A stretch of DNA of 64,000 nucleotides, from assembly GCA_014385265.1 (NCBI GenBank), contig JACRTJ010000011.1, positions 48,772 through 112,771 on the forward strand, written 5' to 3'. The first letter of the stretch is position 1, and each line of letters starts with the position of its first letter. The notes under the pieces are model-generated. The model saw only the letters and a program-made list of their open reading frames with translations, searched no databases and was not told the DNA's origin. The translations under genes were made by a program, and so were the position numbers. Below, piece by piece: positions 53,039-61,268 of this stretch. This DNA comes from Enterocloster hominis (ex Liu et al. 2021). GTDB lineage: Bacteria > Bacillota > Clostridia > Lachnospirales > Lachnospiraceae.

Positions 53039-53935
53039 ATGGACAGAGAGGAAAGAAAAAGAGAGATGAAACGAAATCGTAAAGGCCTGCTGCTTGCCGC
53101 CGCCCTGTTTTTTGCCGCAATGGCCGCCGTTTCCGGGTATCAGCTTTATAAGATCTCAAAAGAGTATAAGGCCGGGGACGAGGATCTGCGGCAGATGTAT
53201 GCGGCCATGGAAAGCGCCGGGGAGCGGGCAAAGGAGAAGACGCCGGAAATGTCCGTGGGAGACGGACAGGACGAAAGCCGGGAAGAAGGAGAGACAGCAG
53301 AGGCCGGGGAAGACAAAGAGGCGTCTGATGTCCGGAAGAAAGAAGAGGAAGCCAGGCTTTTGCAGTACAGGGAGCTTAAAAAGGCCAACAGCGACGTGAC
53401 GGGCTGGATCCACGTGGACGGGACCGTCATCGACTATCCGGTGATGCAGACCCCGGAGACCCCGGATTTTTACCTGAAACGGGGGTTCGATAAAAAATAT
53501 TCCGCTTATGGGATGATCTATATGGATGAGGACTGCGATCTGGATGCAGGATGTCCGAACTTTGTGCTCTACGGCCATCACATGAAAAACGGCTCCATGT
53601 TCGCGGCCCTGGAAAAATATACGTCAGAGGAATTTTACAGGGAGCACCCGGAGATCCTCTTTGATACCCTGGAAGAGACCGGCAGGTATCAGGTGGCGGC
53701 GGTGTTTAAGATACCAGGGGCCCAGATCACCGAAGCGTTTGCCGGAACGCTCCTGGCGGCCACGGAGGAGGACTACAACGCGTTCATCGCCTATGCAAAG
53801 GAGCACAGTCTGTATGATACGGGGGTCACGCCCCAGTGGCCGGAGCAGCTTCTCACCCTGGGGACCTGCGAATACACCTATGAGGACGGGAGGCTGTTTG
53901 TGGTGGGGAGGAAGGTGGATCACGATGGCCCGTGA
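53039..53935 (+). CDS. Class B sortase
   Basis: A 298-residue membrane transpeptidase. One membrane helix near the start (about 16-36) anchors it; a charged stalk rich in Glu and Lys (about 60-105) leads to the catalytic domain, with the His in VLYGHHMKNG, the Cys in LTLGTCEYTYEDG and Arg in GRLFVVG. Class B sortases attach proteins with an NPxTN-like signal to the wall, often iron-uptake or pilin proteins; no substrate is encoded in the window. The start may be at 53066 (MKRNRKG) because the ribosome site before 53039 is poor. The 3' end overlaps the OGG-like gene on the other strand by 16 bases. Confidence 0.92.
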   Translation: MDREERKREMKRNRKGLLLAAALFFAAMAAVSGYQLYKISKEYKAGDEDLRQMYAAMESAGERAKEKTPEMSVGDGQDESREEGETAEAGEDKEASDVRKKEEEARLLQYRELKKANSDVTGWIHVDGTVIDYPVMQTPETPDFYLKRGFDKKYSAYGMIYMDEDCDLDAGCPNFVLYGHHMKNGSMFAALEKYTSEEFYREHPEILFDTLEETGRYQVAAVFKIPGAQITEAFAGTLLAATEEDYNAFIAYAKEHSLYDTGVTPQWPEQLLTLGTCEYTYEDGRLFVVGRKVDHDGP

Positions 53936-54798
53936 AGATCCTCTCCAGCGTTTCTCTCATAATAAAAAATATACTGCTGCATGACTCCGGCAAAGCCGCG
54001 GTACCGGGAAAAATGTTTCTGTATCAGAGCCTCGCAGACCCTGGACTGGGGAAGATCTTTTGGAAGACGGCTTTTGGGGGCGTACCGGTTCATGAGGATC
54101 TTCCGGATCCATGTGTCCACAGGGAAGGCGTCGATGTGGTGGAGGCCGAAAAGGCAGATGCAGTTGGCTACCTTCTCGCCAATGCCGTAAAAGCCGGTGA
54201 GATAGTCCATGGCGTCTTCGTAGGACAGGGATCCAAGATAGGAAAGATCCAGCCGTCCGCTGCATGCGTCCTCGCAGGCCCGTTTGATATATTTGGCCCG
54301 GTAGCCCAGCTTCATGGCAAGCAGATCCTCCAGAGAAGCGGCAGAGAGCTGTTCCGGCGACGGGAAGGAGTAAAATGTGCCGGGAACGGGAAGGCGGCTT
54401 CCGTATGCATGGCTTAAATCCTCTACCCGGCGGCGGATGGACGGGATGGTCTGCTGCTGGGAGATGATGAAGGTAATGATCATTTCCCACAGATCCTGGC
54501 GGAGGATGCGGACCCCCTGGCCGAAATCGGCAGCCTGCTTTAAATAGGCGTCCCTGGGATTTATGGCCTTCCGGAAGGCATCGTAATCTGTGTCCAGGTC
54601 AAAATAGCGTTCCCAGAACGGAAGCTCCTCCGGTTCACAGAAGAAGGTCACGGTCTGGCCGTCCTGGGCGGCCTTTAGAAAGTGCGGTCCGCTGATGACG
54701 GTATATGTATTGGCTTCCTCAGCCGGGAGCATACGGAAGCACTGGCCGGAATCGGCGATCTGTTTCAGGTCAAAGCTGGTAAGGGTCTTCTGGATCAT
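53920..54798 (-). CDS. 8-oxoguanine DNA glycosylase (OGG1-type)
   Basis: A 292-residue base-excision repair enzyme of the HhH-GPD superfamily. The hairpin-helix-hairpin region is GFYGIGEKVANCICLFG, with the catalytic Lys in GEKVANC, followed by AFPVDTW with the catalytic Asp; an OGG_N-like domain covers residues 1-110. It removes 8-oxoguanine opposite C and nicks the strand, working in the cytosol on chromosomal DNA. It overlaps the sortase end by 16 bases. The ATG is followed by a normal reading frame; AGGAT is the nearest ribosome site. Confidence 0.9.
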   Translation of the reverse strand: MIQKTLTSFDLKQIADSGQCFRMLPAEEANTYTVISGPHFLKAAQDGQTVTFFCEPEELPFWERYFDLDTDYDAFRKAINPRDAYLKQAADFGQGVRILRQDLWEMIITFIISQQQTIPSIRRRVEDLSHAYGSRLPVPGTFYSFPSPEQLSAASLEDLLAMKLGYRAKYIKRACEDACSGRLDLSYLGSLSYEDAMDYLTGFYGIGEKVANCICLFGLHHIDAFPVDTWIRKILMNRYAPKSRLPKDLPQSRVCEALIQKHFSRYRGFAGVMQQYIFYYERNAGEDLHGPS

Positions 54799-55010
54799 GG
54801 ATCCTCCTTGGATGCGGTTTTATGATCATGGAATACTTGGGGGGCATAGGGGCTCTGCAGACGGAAGATGTCTGACCTTTTGCATCTGGTATTATTTTAC
54901 CACAGGCAGACTTCCTGGGGAAGCTTTCTTTTTATAAGATTCTATTGTATAATTATAAATATTCAGACTGAAAAATACCACTACAAAAAATTGGGAAAGG
55001 GGTTATATTT

Positions 55011-55640
55011 ATGCGTGAAGATGTATACAGAAAAATGGCAGAGCATGTGATCGAAGGCTTAAAAAAGAGAAATATGGAAGGGATCTACTGTGAAACTGGG
55101 GAAGAGGCGGCCAGGGCAGTGGTGGATATGGTCGGCCCGGGAGACCTGGTGACCTGGGGCGGTTCTGCTACCGTAAACGAGCTGGGGATCCTGGATCTTC
55201 TCAGGGAAAAGGGAGCAAGACTCCTGGAGTACCCGGAAGAGGAGAGGAAAGCTCCGGGAAGCCCCATATTCCAGGAGGCAGCCGGAGCCGATTATTTTCT
55301 TATGGGTACCAATGCCATCACCATAAACGGTGAGCTGGTGAACATTGACGGAGCCAGCAACCGGGTCTCCAGCCTGCTCCACGGGCCGAAGCATGTGGTC
55401 ATCGTGGCCGGGATCAATAAGATCGTAAAGACTGTGGAGGACGGGATCCACCGGATCCAGACTCAGACGTGCCCGGTGATCGCAGATAAGACAGGGAGAA
55501 AGACTCCGTGCGGGACAGCTGGCTTCTGTACAGACTGCCAGTCCCCGGACTGCATGTGCTGCAATATCGTGGTCACCAGGCGTTCCCGGTATACGGGCCG
55601 GATCCGGGTCATTTTAGTGGGAGAGACCCTGGGGATCTAA
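55011..55640 (+). CDS. LUD-domain protein (LutC/YkgG-like)
   Basis: A 209-residue protein of the lactate-utilisation LUD family: TWGGSATVNELGILDLL and GTNAITINGELVNIDG are family-typical, the second being the nucleotide/substrate-binding loop. The C-terminus has a Cys-rich segment (CGTAGFCTDCQSPDCMCC) typical of the single-gene clostridial subgroup. LutC works with LutA and LutB in lactate oxidation, but these are not in the window, so the partner is unknown. AAAGGGGTTATATTT precedes the ATG, and a TATAAT (54948-54953) lies about 60 bases upstream. Confidence 0.85.
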   Translation: MREDVYRKMAEHVIEGLKKRNMEGIYCETGEEAARAVVDMVGPGDLVTWGGSATVNELGILDLLREKGARLLEYPEEERKAPGSPIFQEAAGADYFLMGTNAITINGELVNIDGASNRVSSLLHGPKHVVIVAGINKIVKTVEDGIHRIQTQTCPVIADKTGRKTPCGTAGFCTDCQSPDCMCCNIVVTRRSRYTGRIRVILVGETLGI

Positions 55641-55657
55641 GAGCTCCGGAGCCATTC

Positions 55658-56047
55658 CTATTTCTGGGCCTTTTTATCGGCCTTGGCCTGGAATTTTTCA
55701 TTGGGTACGATAAAGCGTTCGTGGCTGCCCCCGCCGATCTTTCCTGTTTCGTCGAAGGCGGCCACGGAGAATACCAGTCTGCGGCCGTCGATCTCCGTCA
55801 GCTCGCTTTCACACCACACCTTCATGCCCAGGGGAGTGGGGGCATCGTGGGTGACGTTCAGGAGCGTGCCCACAGTGCCGCAGCCCTCCTCCAGATAAGG
55901 AGCCACGCTTTTCCATGCGGTCTTTTCCATCAGGGCGATCATAGCCGGGGTAGCGAATACATCCAGGGTGCCGCTGCCCATGGTCTTTGCGGAATTTGCA
56001 TCTGTTACGACAATTTCTTCTTTTCCTTTTATTCCAACTGTCAGCAT
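55658..56047 (-). CDS. FlK-like thioesterase
   Basis: A 129-residue hot-dog-fold protein of the fluoroacetyl-CoA thioesterase-like family: SGTLDVFATPAMIALMEKTA is the family's N-terminal motif, and NVTHDAPTPLGMKVWCESEL and the final GGGSHERFIV follow. It hydrolyses an acyl-CoA in the cytosol; the natural substrate in clostridia is unknown. The ATG lies 9 bases after GGAGGA. A much longer reading frame runs upstream in this frame but has no homology, so the short form is used. Confidence 0.85.
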   Translation of the reverse strand: MLTVGIKGKEEIVVTDANSAKTMGSGTLDVFATPAMIALMEKTAWKSVAPYLEEGCGTVGTLLNVTHDAPTPLGMKVWCESELTEIDGRRLVFSVAAFDETGKIGGGSHERFIVPNEKFQAKADKKAQK

Positions 56048-56386
56048 AATTTTTCTTCCTCCATCGGTGGTTTTATTTCCAAATGCAGCAGACATGTATC
56101 TTCCTGCCTGCCGGCAGCGGACAAGAAGCATCGGGCGTCTGCTTTTCCGATTATAAAATAATTCCCCAGGAATTGCAAGAAGGGCGGAGGTCATGGTACA
56201 ATAAGATACATGGCTGAACGGCTGCAGTAAGAGAGACATTATATCATCAAGCATCTGGTTTTCCCATTTTCTGCGAAGATCCGGACGCTTAATCCTCCCG
56301 GAGGGGTACTGAAATCCAGGCACTTCAGTTTCCGAAGGGATGTTATGGAAAGACTTATAGCCGGATCTTCCCTGAATGGAGGTTCT
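56048..56386. other. 339-base gap between divergent genes
   Basis: Only the upstream regions of the thioesterase and the MBL gene are expected here. I see no conserved reading frame on either strand, no strong palindrome and no clear -35/-10 pair; TACAAT (about 56206) is a possible -10 for the MBL gene. A TTTCCGA box and several A-runs occur. Confidence 0.4.
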
Positions 56387-57082
56387 ATGAAGATCACTTA
56401 TATCCATCACAGCGCATTCCTGGCGGAAACGGAGCACGCATGCCTGCTGTTCGACTATTTCAAAGGCAGTCTGCCAAAGCTTCCGGAAGGGAAAAGGCTT
56501 TATATATTTGCCAGCCACCGCCATCCCGACCATTTTTCCAAAGTGATATTTGACATTGCGGCAGAGCATGGAGATACGGTCCTCCTCCTGTCGTCAGATA
56601 TCTGGAGAAAGCGGGTGCCGGAGGAGCTTAAGGGGGCTGCTGTGTTCCTGAAGCCCGATACGGTCTGGGAGGACGACGTACTGAAGGCGGAAACCTTCCG
56701 GTCCACCGATGAGGGCGTGGCATTCTGGTGTACGGTGGACGGCCACACCCTTTACCATGCGGGAGACCTGAACCACTGGTACTGGGACGGGGAGGATTCC
56801 CAGTGGAATGAAAACATGACCAGGAATTACCGGAAGGAGATCGGGAAGATGGAGGGCCGCCATGCGGATGCGGCGTTCCTGCCGCTGGATCCCAGGCTTG
56901 GCGAGTATTTTTATCTGGGGATCGATGATTTTATGAAGGCAGCGGACGCAGACTGGATCTTTCCCATGCATTTCTGGGGCGAGTTTGATGTGGGAGCACG
57001 GCTTAAGGCTCTGGACTGCTCCAGGGGCTATCGGGAACGGGTCGTGGAAATATCCAGACAGGGTCAGGAATTTTCCATCTGA
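56387..57082 (+). CDS. MBL-fold hydrolase
   Basis: A 231-residue metallo-beta-lactamase-fold protein with HHSAFLAETE at the start, ASHRHPDHFSK as the metal motif, and AGDLNHWYW and MHFWGEFD as the later ligands. It is cytosolic and acts on an unknown substrate, possibly an ester or a phosphodiester. The ATG at 56387 follows GGAGG by 5 bases; an ATG at 56345 has no ribosome site. It shares only the fold with the UlaG-like gene at 52378. Confidence 0.85.
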   Translation: MKITYIHHSAFLAETEHACLLFDYFKGSLPKLPEGKRLYIFASHRHPDHFSKVIFDIAAEHGDTVLLLSSDIWRKRVPEELKGAAVFLKPDTVWEDDVLKAETFRSTDEGVAFWCTVDGHTLYHAGDLNHWYWDGEDSQWNENMTRNYRKEIGKMEGRHADAAFLPLDPRLGEYFYLGIDDFMKAADADWIFPMHFWGEFDVGARLKALDCSRGYRERVVEISRQGQEFSI

Positions 57083-57116
57083 GAATATGAATAAAAATAC
57101 ACAGGAGGGATGGGAT

Positions 57117-57491
57117 TTGAAGTTTAAGTTTGCCCACAACAATTTTAATGTAACGGATCTGGACAGGTCCCTGCGCTTTTATGAGGAAGCGCTGGGCCTT
57201 AAGGAGGTGCGGAGAAAGGAAGCGGAGGACGGGAGCTTTATCATCGTATACCTGGGAGACGGGGAGACTGGCCATCTTCTGGAGCTGACATGGCTCAGAG
57301 ACTGGGAGAAGGACCACTACGACCTGGGAGACAATGAATTCCACCTGGCATTTACGGTGGACGATTTTGAAGCGGCCCATGCAAAGCACCAGGAAATGGG
57401 CTGCATCTGCTTTGAAAACGAAAAAATGGGGATCTATTTTATTACAGATCCCGACGAATACTGGCTGGAGATCGTGCCAGTGAGAAAATAG
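57117..57491 (+). CDS. Lactoylglutathione lyase-like VOC protein (glyoxalase I)
   Basis: A 124-residue vicinal-oxygen-chelate enzyme. It reads from a TTG start 7 bases after GGAGGG, giving FKFAHNNFNVTDLDRSL as N-terminus; a possible ATG 30 bases earlier has no ribosome site. The expected metal ligands are His7, Glu in LLELTW, His in NEFHLAFTVDD and Glu in YWLEIV, the glyoxalase I pattern. It should detoxify methylglyoxal or a related 2-oxoaldehyde, a normal companion of sugar-fermenting cells. It is separate from the MBL gene by 34 bases. Confidence 0.85.
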   Translation: MKFKFAHNNFNVTDLDRSLRFYEEALGLKEVRRKEAEDGSFIIVYLGDGETGHLLELTWLRDWEKDHYDLGDNEFHLAFTVDDFEAAHAKHQEMGCICFENEKMGIYFITDPDEYWLEIVPVRK

Positions 57492-57527
57492 CGGCGGCGT
57501 GCCAGGAAACAGAAGGAGGAAATAAAA

Positions 57528-58817
57528 ATGATCCTGATCAAAAACGGAAGAGTCATTGACCCGGCAAAGGGGACCGATGATGTGATGGATATGGTCATCG
57601 ACGGAGGAAAGATCAAGGCCATGGGCCATTACCCGGAAAATGGAGAGTACGAAACGGTCATCGATGCCAGCGGCCTTACGGTGGGACCGGGACTCATCGA
57701 CGTCCACGTCCATTTCCGCGATCCGGGCCTTACCTATAAGGAGGATATCGGGACCGGAGCGGCAGCGGCGAAAAAGGGAGGCTTCACCACAGTGGTGACC
57801 ATGGCCAATACGAAGCCTCCGGTGGACAGCGAAGAGACCGTAAGATATGTGCTGGAGGAAGGGAAAAAGACAGGGATCCATGTGCTTCCTGCGGCCTGCG
57901 TTTCCGTGGGCATGAAGGGGCAGGAGCTGACGGATATGGACGCGTTAAAGGCAGCGGGTGCTGTGGGCTTCACCGATGACGGGATCCCGCTGATGGATCA
58001 GAAGCTGGTGCGCCAGGCCATGCTGAAGGCGAAGGAGCTGGATGTTCCCCTAAGCTTCCATGAGGAGGACCCGGCCTTTATTTCAGAAAACGGCATCCAC
58101 GCGGGTGAGGCTGCGAAGGCGCTGGGGATCCAGGGCTCTCCGGCCCTGGCAGAGGATGCACTGGTGGCCCGGGACTGCATGCTGGCCCTTCACACAGGCG
58201 CGTCTGTGAACATCCAGCATATCAGCTCTGCCAATTCTGTGCGCATGGTGAAGCTGGCGAAGGAGCTGGGGGCCGACGTGACGGCAGAGGTGACTCCCCA
58301 TCATTTCACTCTCACCGAGAGCGCTGTGCTGGAGCATGGAGCCATGGCGAAAATGAACCCGCCGCTGCGTACAGAAAAGGACAGACTGGGAATTATCGAG
58401 GGGATCAGGGACGGCTCCATTGATATGATCGCCACAGACCATGCGCCCCACAGCGCGGAGGAAAAGGCAGTGGAGCCTGTATGGAAAGCTCCCAGCGGGA
58501 TCATCGGCCTGGAAACGGCCCTGGCCCTGGCTGTGACCAATCTGGTAAAGCCCGGCCATCTGACCATGGTGCAGCTTATGGAAAAAATGAGCTTAAATCC
58601 GGCGAAGCTGTACCGCTTTGACAAGGGAAGTGTTGCCGAAGGCGCTGACGCGGATCTGGTGATCTTTGATGAAAATGAGAGGTGGACGGTTACAGAGGAC
58701 GACATCGCCTCTAAATCCCACAATACGCCGTTTATCGGAGCTGAACTTTACGGGCGCGTAAAATATACCATCTGCGGCGGCAGGATCGTATATGAGGACA
58801 AAAAGACACAGGCTTAG
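57528..58817 (+). CDS. pyrC: Dihydroorotase
   Basis: Class I dihydroorotase of pyrimidine synthesis, converting carbamoyl-aspartate to dihydroorotate in the cytosol. The 429-residue protein has DVHVHFRDPGLTY (metal His pair) about 60-72, NIQHISSANS and ATDHAPHSAEE, the late metal and substrate motif. Length is normal. GGAGG precedes the ATG by 7-8 bases. The next gene, a HAD nucleotidase, starts 18 bases later, linking pyrimidine synthesis with nucleotide housecleaning. No other pyr genes are in the window. Confidence 0.95.
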   Translation: MILIKNGRVIDPAKGTDDVMDMVIDGGKIKAMGHYPENGEYETVIDASGLTVGPGLIDVHVHFRDPGLTYKEDIGTGAAAAKKGGFTTVVTMANTKPPVDSEETVRYVLEEGKKTGIHVLPAACVSVGMKGQELTDMDALKAAGAVGFTDDGIPLMDQKLVRQAMLKAKELDVPLSFHEEDPAFISENGIHAGEAAKALGIQGSPALAEDALVARDCMLALHTGASVNIQHISSANSVRMVKLAKELGADVTAEVTPHHFTLTESAVLEHGAMAKMNPPLRTEKDRLGIIEGIRDGSIDMIATDHAPHSAEEKAVEPVWKAPSGIIGLETALALAVTNLVKPGHLTMVQLMEKMSLNPAKLYRFDKGSVAEGADADLVIFDENERWTVTEDDIASKSHNTPFIGAELYGRVKYTICGGRIVYEDKKTQA

Positions 58818-58835
58818 GAAGGGATCTGGAACCAT

Positions 58836-59522
58836 ATGAAGAAATATGACGTGCTGCTGTTTGACGTGGACGGAACGCTCCTGGACTTTGACCGGGCGGA
58901 GGAAATGGGCATTGAGGGCCTTCTGGAGCACTACGGTGTCCCTGTGACAGCGGAGAATAAGGAAAAGTACCATCATCTCAATAAAAGCTACTGGGAGCGC
59001 CTGGAGCGCGGCGAGATCACCCGGGACCAGGTCTTAAGCCTGCGGTTTGAGGAGTTCTTCGGGGACTTTGGGATCTCCGTGGACGGAATGGACACGGACC
59101 GGCTGTACCGGGAATACTTAAACGAGGGCGCATTTCTCATTGACGGCGCCAGGGAGCTCCTGGAGGGCTTAAAGGGCCAGTATGAGCTTTATATCATAAC
59201 CAACGGCGTTGCGGCCACCCAGTACCACCGTCTGGGCAAGTCGGGCCTGGACCGGTATTTTAAGGACATTTTTATTTCCGAGGAGGCCGCGAGCCAGAAG
59301 CCGCAGCCGGAGTATTTTGAATACTGCTTCAAGAAAATGGGCCGCCGGGATGTGGAAAACATGCTGGTGATCGGAGATTCCCTGACCTCGGATATCAAGG
59401 GCGGAAATAACGTCGGGATCGATACTCTGTGGTTCAATCCCCACAGGCAGGAAAACACAAAAGGGGTTCATGTGGAATATGAGGCAGATTCCCTGGAAAA
59501 GATCGGGAAGATGCTGATTTAA
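58836..59522 (+). CDS. YjjG-family HAD nucleotidase
   Basis: A 228-residue HAD hydrolase of the YjjG type, which dephosphorylates (deoxy)nucleoside monophosphates including non-canonical pyrimidines. Motifs: LLFDVDGTLLDFD (7-19, nucleophile), IITNGVAATQYHRL, KPQPEYFEYCF and VIGDSLTSDIKGG. It is cytosolic and co-transcribed with pyrC, which supports a pyrimidine-salvage or house-cleaning role. A terminator follows. Confidence 0.9.
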   Translation: MKKYDVLLFDVDGTLLDFDRAEEMGIEGLLEHYGVPVTAENKEKYHHLNKSYWERLERGEITRDQVLSLRFEEFFGDFGISVDGMDTDRLYREYLNEGAFLIDGARELLEGLKGQYELYIITNGVAATQYHRLGKSGLDRYFKDIFISEEAASQKPQPEYFEYCFKKMGRRDVENMLVIGDSLTSDIKGGNNVGIDTLWFNPHRQENTKGVHVEYEADSLEKIGKMLI

Positions 59523-59542
59523 AAAAATGATACAGAACAAGA

Positions 59543-59586
59543 GCCTGGAGCACAGCGGGATATTCCGCAGTGTTCCAGGCTTTTTG
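59543..59586 (+). terminator. Terminator after the HAD gene
   Basis: GCCTGGAGCAC and GTGTTCCAGGC arms around a GC loop, followed by TTTTTGC. Confidence 0.85.
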
Positions 59587-59776
59587 CATGCAGGTGAAGA
59601 CGGACAGATCCTGTAAGATAAAAATGTCTGTGTGCGAGTTAAGGACGTGATAAGGACATAAAGCAAGTTTTGGACTCATAAAACGAGTATAAGACCCGAA
59701 TAGTTAGAAAAATACAGGGGAAAGACTTGAAAAGTTATAAAGAATTTACGAAAATGGAGCAATTGTTCTGCAAATA
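59587..59776. other. AT-rich leader before the AbgB-like operon
   Basis: No gene or strong palindrome is seen. It is A/T-rich with direct GTTAAGGACGTGATAAGGACAT repeats of a loose AAGGAC motif at about 59638-59660, and it leads into the promoter below. Confidence 0.35.
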
Positions 59777-59805
59777 TTGACATTTAATTTGTGGAATATT
59801 ATTAT
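59777..59805 (+). promoter_or_regulatory. Promoter of the AbgB-like operon
   Basis: TTGACA (59777-59782), a 17-base spacer and TATTAT (59800-59805), about 65 bases upstream of the gene start. Confidence 0.8.
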
Positions 59806-59870
59806 TTTAACAGAAAATAAAGATTTTATAAAAGAAATAATAAAACATTATAAAGAGGAGGAGTAAAGGT

Positions 59871-61250
59871 TTGGATAAGCAGAAAATTTTTTTCTACCTG
59901 GAAAGCCAGAAGGAATTTCTGGCAGGTGTCAGCGATTCTGTCTGGGACACGCCCGAAACGTGTTATGAAGAGAACGTTTCGGCAGAAACTGTATGCAGAG
60001 CCCTGGAGGAGGCCGGGTTTACAGTAGAGAGGAATGTGGCTGGCATTTCTACGGCGTTCATGGGGACTTACGGACATGGAAAACCGGTGATCGGTTTCCT
60101 GGGAGAGTTCGACGCGCTGTCGGGACTCAGCCAGACTGCCGGGATCGCAGAAAAATGTCCTCTGGTACCGGGAGGAAACGGACATGGCTGCGGCCATAAC
60201 CTTCTTGGGGCCGGGTGCCTTGCCGGAGCCATGGGAATGAAAAAATACCTGGAAGAGACAGGAAAGGAAGGAACGGTTATTTTTTACGGATGTCCGGCGG
60301 AAGAAGGCGGATCCGGAAAGGCGTTTATGGCAAGAGAGGGCTGCTTTGACGTTCTGGATGCAGCCCTGGCATGGCACCCGGGATGTACATATGGCGCCAC
60401 TGGCGGAGGAATGTTAGCCAACTGCCAGATCTATTTCCGATACAAAGGGATCAGTTCCCATGCGGCTATGTCGCCGCATCTTGGAAGGAGCGCCCTGGAT
60501 GCGGTCACATTATTTAATGTGGGGATCCAGTTCCTGCGGGAGCATGTTCTTCCGACCGTGAGAATGCACTATGCGGTAACAGATACAGGAGGTTTTTCTC
60601 CCAATGTGGTCCAGCCAACAGCAGAAGTCCTTTGTCTGCTGCGCGCGCCGGAAAATGGGATCCTGGCAGATGTGCGGTCCAGAGTGGAGGACATTGCCAG
60701 AGGTGCGGCTCTTATGACCGGAACAGAACTGGAGATCGATTTTGTAAAGGCGTGCTCCAACGTGGTCCCCAATAATGTACTGGGCTATGCAGCGGTTGAA
60801 AACCTGCGGCTGCTGAAGCTTCCGGAATATTCAAAAGAAGAGATGGAATTTTATTCAAAGATAGCAGCCACAAATGCAGGCGGGGATCCAGAACATCCGG
60901 TGGCAGAAGAAATTCCGGATTTCATGCCCACGGATATGGTATTTCCGGCATCGTCGGATGTGGGCGACGTAAGCTGGGTTGTGCCGACGGTGTCGCTGAG
61001 TACGCCCACATGGCCCTCTGGAACACCGGCTCATTCCTGGCAGGCGGTGGCAGTGGGAAAAAGTGCTCTTGCCCATAATGGAACACTTCTGGCCGGACAG
61101 GCCATGGCTGGACTTGCCATTGATCTTATAGAAAAGCCGGAGCTTCTGAAGGAAGCAAAAGAGGAGCACCAGAAGAGGTTAAAGGGCGGTAAATATGAGT
61201 GCCCGATCCCCAAGGGTGTAAAGCCCAGGATCATTTCAGCGAAAAAATAG
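59871..61250 (+). CDS. AbgB-like M20 amidohydrolase
   Basis: A 459-residue M20D-type amidohydrolase similar to AbgB, the catalytic partner in hydrolysis of p-aminobenzoyl-glutamate and related amides. Motifs: GFLGEFDALSGLSQ, GNGHGCGHNLLGAG, PAEEGGSGKAFM and SSHAAMSPHLGRSALD, covering the metal ligands and the dimer lid. The start is TTG, after GAGGAGGAG. It opens an operon with two transporters, which suggests import of an amide followed by intracellular cleavage. The true substrate is unproved and may be an acyl-amino acid. Confidence 0.87.
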   Translation: MDKQKIFFYLESQKEFLAGVSDSVWDTPETCYEENVSAETVCRALEEAGFTVERNVAGISTAFMGTYGHGKPVIGFLGEFDALSGLSQTAGIAEKCPLVPGGNGHGCGHNLLGAGCLAGAMGMKKYLEETGKEGTVIFYGCPAEEGGSGKAFMAREGCFDVLDAALAWHPGCTYGATGGGMLANCQIYFRYKGISSHAAMSPHLGRSALDAVTLFNVGIQFLREHVLPTVRMHYAVTDTGGFSPNVVQPTAEVLCLLRAPENGILADVRSRVEDIARGAALMTGTELEIDFVKACSNVVPNNVLGYAAVENLRLLKLPEYSKEEMEFYSKIAATNAGGDPEHPVAEEIPDFMPTDMVFPASSDVGDVSWVVPTVSLSTPTWPSGTPAHSWQAVAVGKSALAHNGTLLAGQAMAGLAIDLIEKPELLKEAKEEHQKRLKGGKYECPIPKGVKPRIISAKK

Positions 61251-61268
61251 CAGAAAGGAGATGCTTTT

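Noticed and set aside
56048..56569. Upstream extension of the thioesterase reading frame
   Set aside because: The extra residues show no homology-like pattern, the family motif starts at the chosen Met, and a good ribosome site sits before 56047.
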